The translations under genes and the position numbers were made by a program. The notes beneath the pieces are model-generated. The model did no database searches. It was given only the letters and a program-made list of their open reading frames with translations, and had not been told where the DNA came from. Positions 61,001 through 64,000 of a stretch of 64,000 bases of DNA are shown one piece after another; positions within the stretch are counted from its first letter, which is position 1, and each line of letters starts with the position of its first letter. Source of the DNA: Mesaphorura yosii. Taxonomy: Eukaryota; Arthropoda; Collembola; Poduromorpha; Tullbergiidae. The DNA is taken from the NCBI GenBank assembly GCA_009869945.1, contig WIXG01000031.1:304602-368601 (forward strand). The letters are read 5' to 3'.

Positions 61001-62444
61001 ACGTTCGAATGATCTTATAGCTCATCTGATCTGGAGTCACGAATCACGATCAGTAACCCCACATCGTACATCCTGCCCTGTCCGAAATGGCGGACGCTTA
61101 GAGACAGATTATGTCTAAACATTCCGAGCGAGACTAACCTAACCAGCAATAACAAAACCCTTCTTGTAAACAGGGCAGCAGATGAACGACGGGCGGACAC
61201 ATGCAAATGTGTGAGTGAAATACAATCCCAATAAAGAAAGACAAGAATTGTTGAGAAAACATCGCCAGATCCAAGAATGAGAACGTACCTTAACCTCGCC
61301 TAAGGTCTAAGGAATCACACATGTGTTGTCGGCATGTTTTTTTACCGTGCCGTCGAAGATCTAGACCGATAGCAGGGAGCGTTCTCCTTGCGCGTTGCGC
61401 TCTAGCTTTGCATATAAAGAGTCCTCCGAATCACTGAATCGTCTCAAAGATGCGACGCGAGTGGGAAATTATCCCCATAAAACAACAAGAATAAAATACA
61501 CTTTGACTTTGTCTCATCTTAATCTTGTGCGCTGCGCTGAATCTTTCCTCCTTTCTGAAGAGATGATAAATGAATGGCTGGCTGGCTTCGCTTAGGCAAA
61601 AACACAAGAAGGGTTATCTGTTATTTCTATCCTAAAATTTCTAAGCTCTACTCCGCAACAGGCAAGAGACACTCGCCCTCGCAAAGCCAGGCCGTGCTGA
61701 GTATAAGCTAAGGATGGTTCAGAGGTTCCAGTTCCAAAAACATGGAATCCAATACCGCACGGAGAGATGAAGACGAGAAGCCAAGGTTATGTAACATAAA
61801 CTAAACTGTTGTGCCATGTTCATTTTTCTGTTCTGTTGATTGTTGATATCTAAATACTTTCTGTTTTCTTTCACAGAATTTTCTCCCCAAAAATAATGCT
61901 AAAAGCCAAACTTTGATAATGTAAACTGACAGTTGCCAGAAACACAAATGAGAAGAAACCGAGTTTTCAAAAGTTCAAGCCAAGAACGCTGAATAAGCAG
62001 AGTAGGACCGGACGCCTGTGAAATGTGAAATACCTCAACACGAGAGCGAGGAAGACCTTGTGCTTGTCAGTGCACTGCTATCTTTAAGACAGCCTCGAAA
62101 GATTAACTGACTTCTGGTTGGCGTGCGCACATCATTCGTCACGAATCATGAAACATGCGACGGAATTCTTAGCAAAACACAGAATCTATCCAGGAAATCT
62201 AATGCTATGTACGACAACTGGTTGGTTAAAGAAAGCTGGCCTCACAGATATTGAGTGTTGTCCGTGATGATGAATTGTCCCTTTCTCTTGACGCGCTGCT
62301 CCCGTAATCTTCAAGGCTCGAAGGACCGCCACTGCCATTCAGGTAGTTTGGAGCCGATGCGCAAGGCGAAGGCGATGATAAGCTCAAGATTATAAATGCC
62401 AGCAATCCATAACTTGCACCTGAAGTCAGGTGGAGATTTCCCAT
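48902..62444 (-). CDS. FGFR: fibroblast growth factor receptor (receptor tyrosine kinase)
   Basis: Fourteen coding exons join in frame to 892 aa with the 52211-52383 exon (889 aa with its alternative). Order: signal peptide 1-31; Ig I with Cys87 and Cys139; acid box near 208-217 ([12 protein letters not shown]); Ig II with Cys273 and Cys321; Ig III with Cys368 and Cys428; transmembrane helix about 465-484; kinase from about 555. Kinase signatures are GEGAFGEV (568-575), Lys595 in VAVK, Glu612 in [13 protein letters not shown] (Asp716), ADFG (Asp734), DYYRKK activation loop (Tyr746/747) and VKWMAPE. All catalytic residues are present. It binds FGFs with heparan sulfate at the cell surface and signals through Ras/MAPK and PLC-gamma (family knowledge). 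The kinase insert is about 12 residues longer than in human FGFR1. The tail EYMDM resembles the vertebrate PLC-gamma site. Drosophila relatives are heartless and breathless. Confidence 0.97.
49086..49191 (-). CDS. FGFR: FGFR exon 13: end of kinase
   Basis: The acceptor is CAATTATAG and the donor is ACT then GTAAGT, phase 2 to phase 0. It encodes [16 protein letters not shown] and [12 protein letters not shown]. Confidence 0.95.
49280..49560 (-). CDS. FGFR: FGFR exon 12: DFG, activation loop, C lobe
   Basis: The acceptor is GATTTTCAG and the donor is GAACT then GTAAGT, phase 0 to phase 2. It encodes [43 protein letters not shown] and the rest of the C lobe. Confidence 0.96.
49632..49685 (-). 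CDS. FGFR: FGFR exon 11: catalytic loop
   Basis: This 54-base phase 0-0 exon has acceptor CCCTTAACAG and donor ATT then GTAAGC. It encodes [18 protein letters not shown]. Confidence 0.95.
49757..50094 (-). CDS. FGFR: FGFR exon 10: helix C, hinge, kinase insert
   Basis: The acceptor is TTTAACAG and the donor is AAAG then GTATTA, phase 1 to phase 0. It encodes [23 protein letters not shown], the hinge LVIMEYA with methionine as gatekeeper, a Tyr/Asn-rich insert and [10 protein letters not shown]. Confidence 0.95.
50156..50378 (-). CDS. FGFR: FGFR exon 9: ATP-binding lobe
   Basis: The acceptor is CTTCAATAG and the donor is AAGA then GTAAGT, phase 0 to phase 1. It encodes [27 protein letters not shown] and TVAVKSLK. 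Confidence 0.95.
50459..50552 (-). CDS. FGFR: FGFR exon 8: juxtamembrane region
   Basis: The acceptor is TTCTAACAG and the donor is GTC then GTAAGT, phase 2 to phase 0. It encodes [19 protein letters not shown], equivalent to the FRS2-binding juxtamembrane stretch of vertebrate FGFRs. Confidence 0.9.
50618..50753 (-). CDS. FGFR: FGFR exon 7: transmembrane helix
   Basis: The acceptor is CCCTTGCAG and the donor is CGAAG then GTAGGC, phase 1 to phase 2. The helix is [20 protein letters not shown] followed by the basic stop-transfer KIRVDNKRR. Confidence 0.93.
50754..51224. other. FGFR intron 6, CpG-rich patch
   Basis: This 471-base intron has a (TA)6 run at 50763-50774 beside the acceptor and repeated GACGGG/GACGACG words on both strands. 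No exon is recognised. Confidence 0.5.
51225..51372 (-). CDS. FGFR: FGFR exon 6: Ig III second half (shared)
   Basis: The acceptor is TTTTCTACAG and the donor is GGAAG then GTAAAT, phase 0 to phase 1. It encodes [17 protein letters not shown] and [19 protein letters not shown], the usual end of FGFR Ig III. Confidence 0.93.
51373..51776. other. FGFR intron between exons 5A and 6
   Basis: I see no third Ig III exon copy or other feature here. Confidence 0.55.
51777..51940 (-). CDS. FGFR: FGFR exon 5A: Ig III first half, alternative A
   Basis: The acceptor is TTGTTTATAG and the donor is AAG then GTATTG, phase 1 to phase 0, 164 bases. It gives [16 protein letters not shown], then [15 protein letters not shown] and LQWVKHS. 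The Trp is kept, but Val stands where the Ig cysteine belongs; the exon has no cysteine at all. It ends YNTSIVK, matching exon 5B. Confidence 0.82.
52211..52383 (-). CDS. FGFR: FGFR exon 5B: Ig III first half, alternative B
   Basis: The acceptor is CATTTATAG and the donor is AAG then GTGCGT, phase 1 to phase 0, 173 bases. It gives [10 protein letters not shown], like the ERSPHRPIL start of vertebrate Ig III, then [11 protein letters not shown] with the Ig cysteine. The expected Trp is replaced by Phe (VRFYHH). It ends LNTSIVIK. Confidence 0.85.
52384..53181. other. FGFR intron between exons 4 and 5B
   Basis: I looked for a third alternative Ig III exon (an ARPI-like start with a phase-1 acceptor) and found none. 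Confidence 0.5.
53182..53385 (-). CDS. FGFR: FGFR exon 4: Ig II end, two tandem donors
   Basis: The acceptor is CGTGCAG; entry is in phase 1. It encodes [12 protein letters not shown] and [12 protein letters not shown]. Two donors 12 bases apart (exon ends at 53194 or 53182) both leave phase 1; the longer form adds GRIP in the Ig II-Ig III linker. Confidence 0.9.
53467..53927 (-). CDS. FGFR: FGFR exon 3: Ig I end, acid box, Ig II start
   Basis: This is a 461-base exon, phase 2 to phase 1. The acceptor is TTTTTATAG and the donor is AGAG then GTAATT. It holds DAGIYGCKV (second Cys of Ig I), a Ser/Thr-rich linker, the acid box with three adjacent tyrosines, and [10 protein letters not shown] (first Cys of Ig II). 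Confidence 0.92.
54015..54183 (-). CDS. FGFR: FGFR exon 2: Ig I first half
   Basis: The acceptor is ATCTTCCAG and the donor is TTCTA then GTAATG, phase 1 to phase 2. It contains LKLHCGDL and [10 protein letters not shown], the Cys and Trp of Ig I. The apparent TAG at the exon end is split by the intron and becomes Tyr. Confidence 0.9.
54184..62245. other. 8 kb first coding intron of FGFR, no nested gene seen
   Basis: Open frames are short and non-domain on both strands. Long first introns of receptor genes often carry enhancers, but none can be assigned here. Confidence 0.5.
62246..62444 (-). CDS. FGFR: FGFR exon 1: signal peptide
   Basis: The ATG at 62444 gives [17 protein letters not shown] and a hydrophobic core, with predicted cleavage after CASA (residue 31). 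An in-frame TTG further upstream is not needed. The exon ends ATCT then GTGAGG, phase 1. Confidence 0.85.
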
Positions 62445-64000
62445 TTCGAAAGTTCCACGGTTGTGTAACAATTTCTTCTTGTATTAATGCGGCGTCCACC
62501 GGCCGATGAGAATGGCACGATTAATTCTAATTCAGCATATCAACTTGACACGGCCTCACTTTATTCTTGAGACATTAAAAGCAACTCACAATCTTCCCGT
62601 AGTGCTTAACAAGATATCGTCATAAAATTTAATTAACAGCAGTTTCAGTTGAAGTGGCACATTCTCAGATTTGCACTTGCTGTGGTTGCGTTCTCGAGTG
62701 TAAAATCTGTTCAAAGTGTAAACACAACCACAGCGTCACATGTAGCACGTAGTAGCAAAAGCACTTTTACTTGTATACTTTCCTCTCAGAAGATTCAAAC
62801 GCAACTAAAACTTGAAATGAGACGAAGCTCGGTACAACGCTGCTGCGTCTGTCTCAAAACCAGCATTACTACATTTACTACGCAGGGCAAGGAGTACAAA
62901 AAGTAAGCTTTACACTTACACACATATTATCGCGAGTTTATAAGCATGAGGGCTCTTCGTAGCCAGATTGGCGACTGGGCGCGCTTTTTCTGATGGAGGG
63001 TGGCCTGAACCGGGATGTGACAATACGACTTTGGCGGCAAATCAGTGATCAAGACCAAACTGACCCACGGGCGGCGGGGTCGAGCCCTTCGAGATTTTGG
63101 CGCTGTACTCAATTTAGTTCCTTTCTATTTGTTGTCTTCGCGTATGTTATTCTGCTTTCACTGAAGTGCAAAAGTGCAGATGTCTCAAATTTTGATGATG
63201 CCAGCATTTGTTGATTCGTTTTGAGTAACCTGAATGTAGCGAATCCAAATCAACGATTGCAGCGATGAACTGTACAGTCTAGTCGTGTTGAACTGCAGTT
63301 TCAAGCTTTTGTTCGGGCTTGGGAACTTTCGGCTTTCAAAGGAATTTAAACTCGTTAAAGCTTTTACTCAGCCGACGACAAGGATTATGCTTTATTGTTG
63401 TGCTGATTTGCATGAGAATACGAGTGCGAGTAAGTAACTGAACAGGAGATAACGCGTTGCGGCTCTTTCCATGTAAACTGCTTTGTGCCTTGTGCTTTGA
63501 TAACATTGAGCATTACAATTCCACGGTTTATACGCAATTAATTCAAGTGTAATCGCTCTCCACTGCTCTCGACAGGACAAGATTACGAACCGCATATTAC
63601 AATTTCAGCCTATTCTAATTTCTTTTATGAGACATGTCCTAAATACATCTTGACAAGAACTGTGGGGTTAAATTGCTCTGTGATAAAAGTCATCGTAGAT
63701 CTGCTGCTGGTCATGTTCTGTACTTTAGCCTTTATGCGATCCTGAATAAATTTCAACCCTTTGCTACTGCTTTTCTTTAGCTTCATTCTTGTGCCATCGC
63801 ATCGCTCGGTCGAGTCGTTGTCGTTTTAAATGAATACCATGACATGATCTTGTCTCTTTGCAGTGGGCGCACGAAAATCCTCTTGTACGTTCAATTCATT
63901 TAGAACTAGTAGCCCGTGTCCTCGAGTCACTCGAGGACAAAAGTATGCATCAGTTTAAATCAGTTTATTCATAAATTGTTTAATAAATAAATTGCTAATA
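62445..64000. other. upstream region of FGFR
   Basis: It probably includes 5' UTR and promoter of FGFR. No TATA box or further gene can be supported. Confidence 0.45.

Noticed and set aside
62649-62906. Plus-strand open frame with a signal-peptide-like start
   Set aside because: It begins at TTG, not ATG, and has no domain, splice context or coding-like composition. The hydrophobic start is probably chance.
1-64000. tRNA, rRNA, CRISPR arrays, transposase or reverse transcriptase genes
   Set aside because: I looked for box A/B pairs, array-like repeats and catalytic motifs of these families and found none convincing.

Overview
This is a eukaryotic window from an invertebrate, most likely an arthropod. 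The genes are split into many exons by GT-AG introns, some only 50-100 bases long and others 8-12 kb. Intergenic DNA is AT-rich. Two small secreted-protein genes have an intron inside the signal peptide, a layout common in arthropod cuticle-type genes. There are no bacterial operons, ribosome binding sites, CRISPR arrays or complete transposons. Species is not identifiable from sequence alone. All exon joins below were deduced by hand from reading frame, splice signals and intron phase; every join within a model keeps frame.

Region 1 (1-32718, minus strand): one very long gene for a protein with an N-terminal SAM domain (closest in my memory to SAMD5/SASH1-type SAM domains), followed by long Ser/Gln/Asn-rich disordered stretches. 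Eight coding exons give 1354 codons; the 3' end lies beyond the left edge. Introns of about 9.6 and 11.8 kb fill most of the region and I see no nested gene.

Region 2 (32719-42692): about 10 kb of intergenic or upstream DNA with no supportable gene.

Region 3 (42693-47758): two convergent genes for secreted, low-complexity proteins. The plus-strand gene (six exons, 485 aa) encodes a Gly/Pro/Ser/Tyr-rich protein without cysteine in its mature part. The minus-strand gene encodes a Gly-rich protein with a furin-like RVKR site and one cysteine, built from interchangeable phase-1 exons with two alternative ends (378 or 251 aa). Candidate polyadenylation signals imply overlapping 3' UTRs. The pair looks like a matrix or cuticle module, but neither protein belongs to a family I can name.

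Region 4 (48902-62444, minus strand): a complete fibroblast growth factor receptor gene: signal peptide, three Ig domains, acid box, transmembrane helix, split tyrosine kinase and a short tail with an EYMDM motif. Its most notable feature is a pair of homologous, same-phase exons for the first half of Ig domain III (51777-51940 and 52211-52383). The frame allows only one at a time. One lacks the conserved Ig cysteine and the other lacks the conserved tryptophan. In vertebrates it is the second half of this domain that is alternative (IIIb/IIIc).

Region 5 (62445-64000): sequence upstream of the receptor start, without a recognisable gene.
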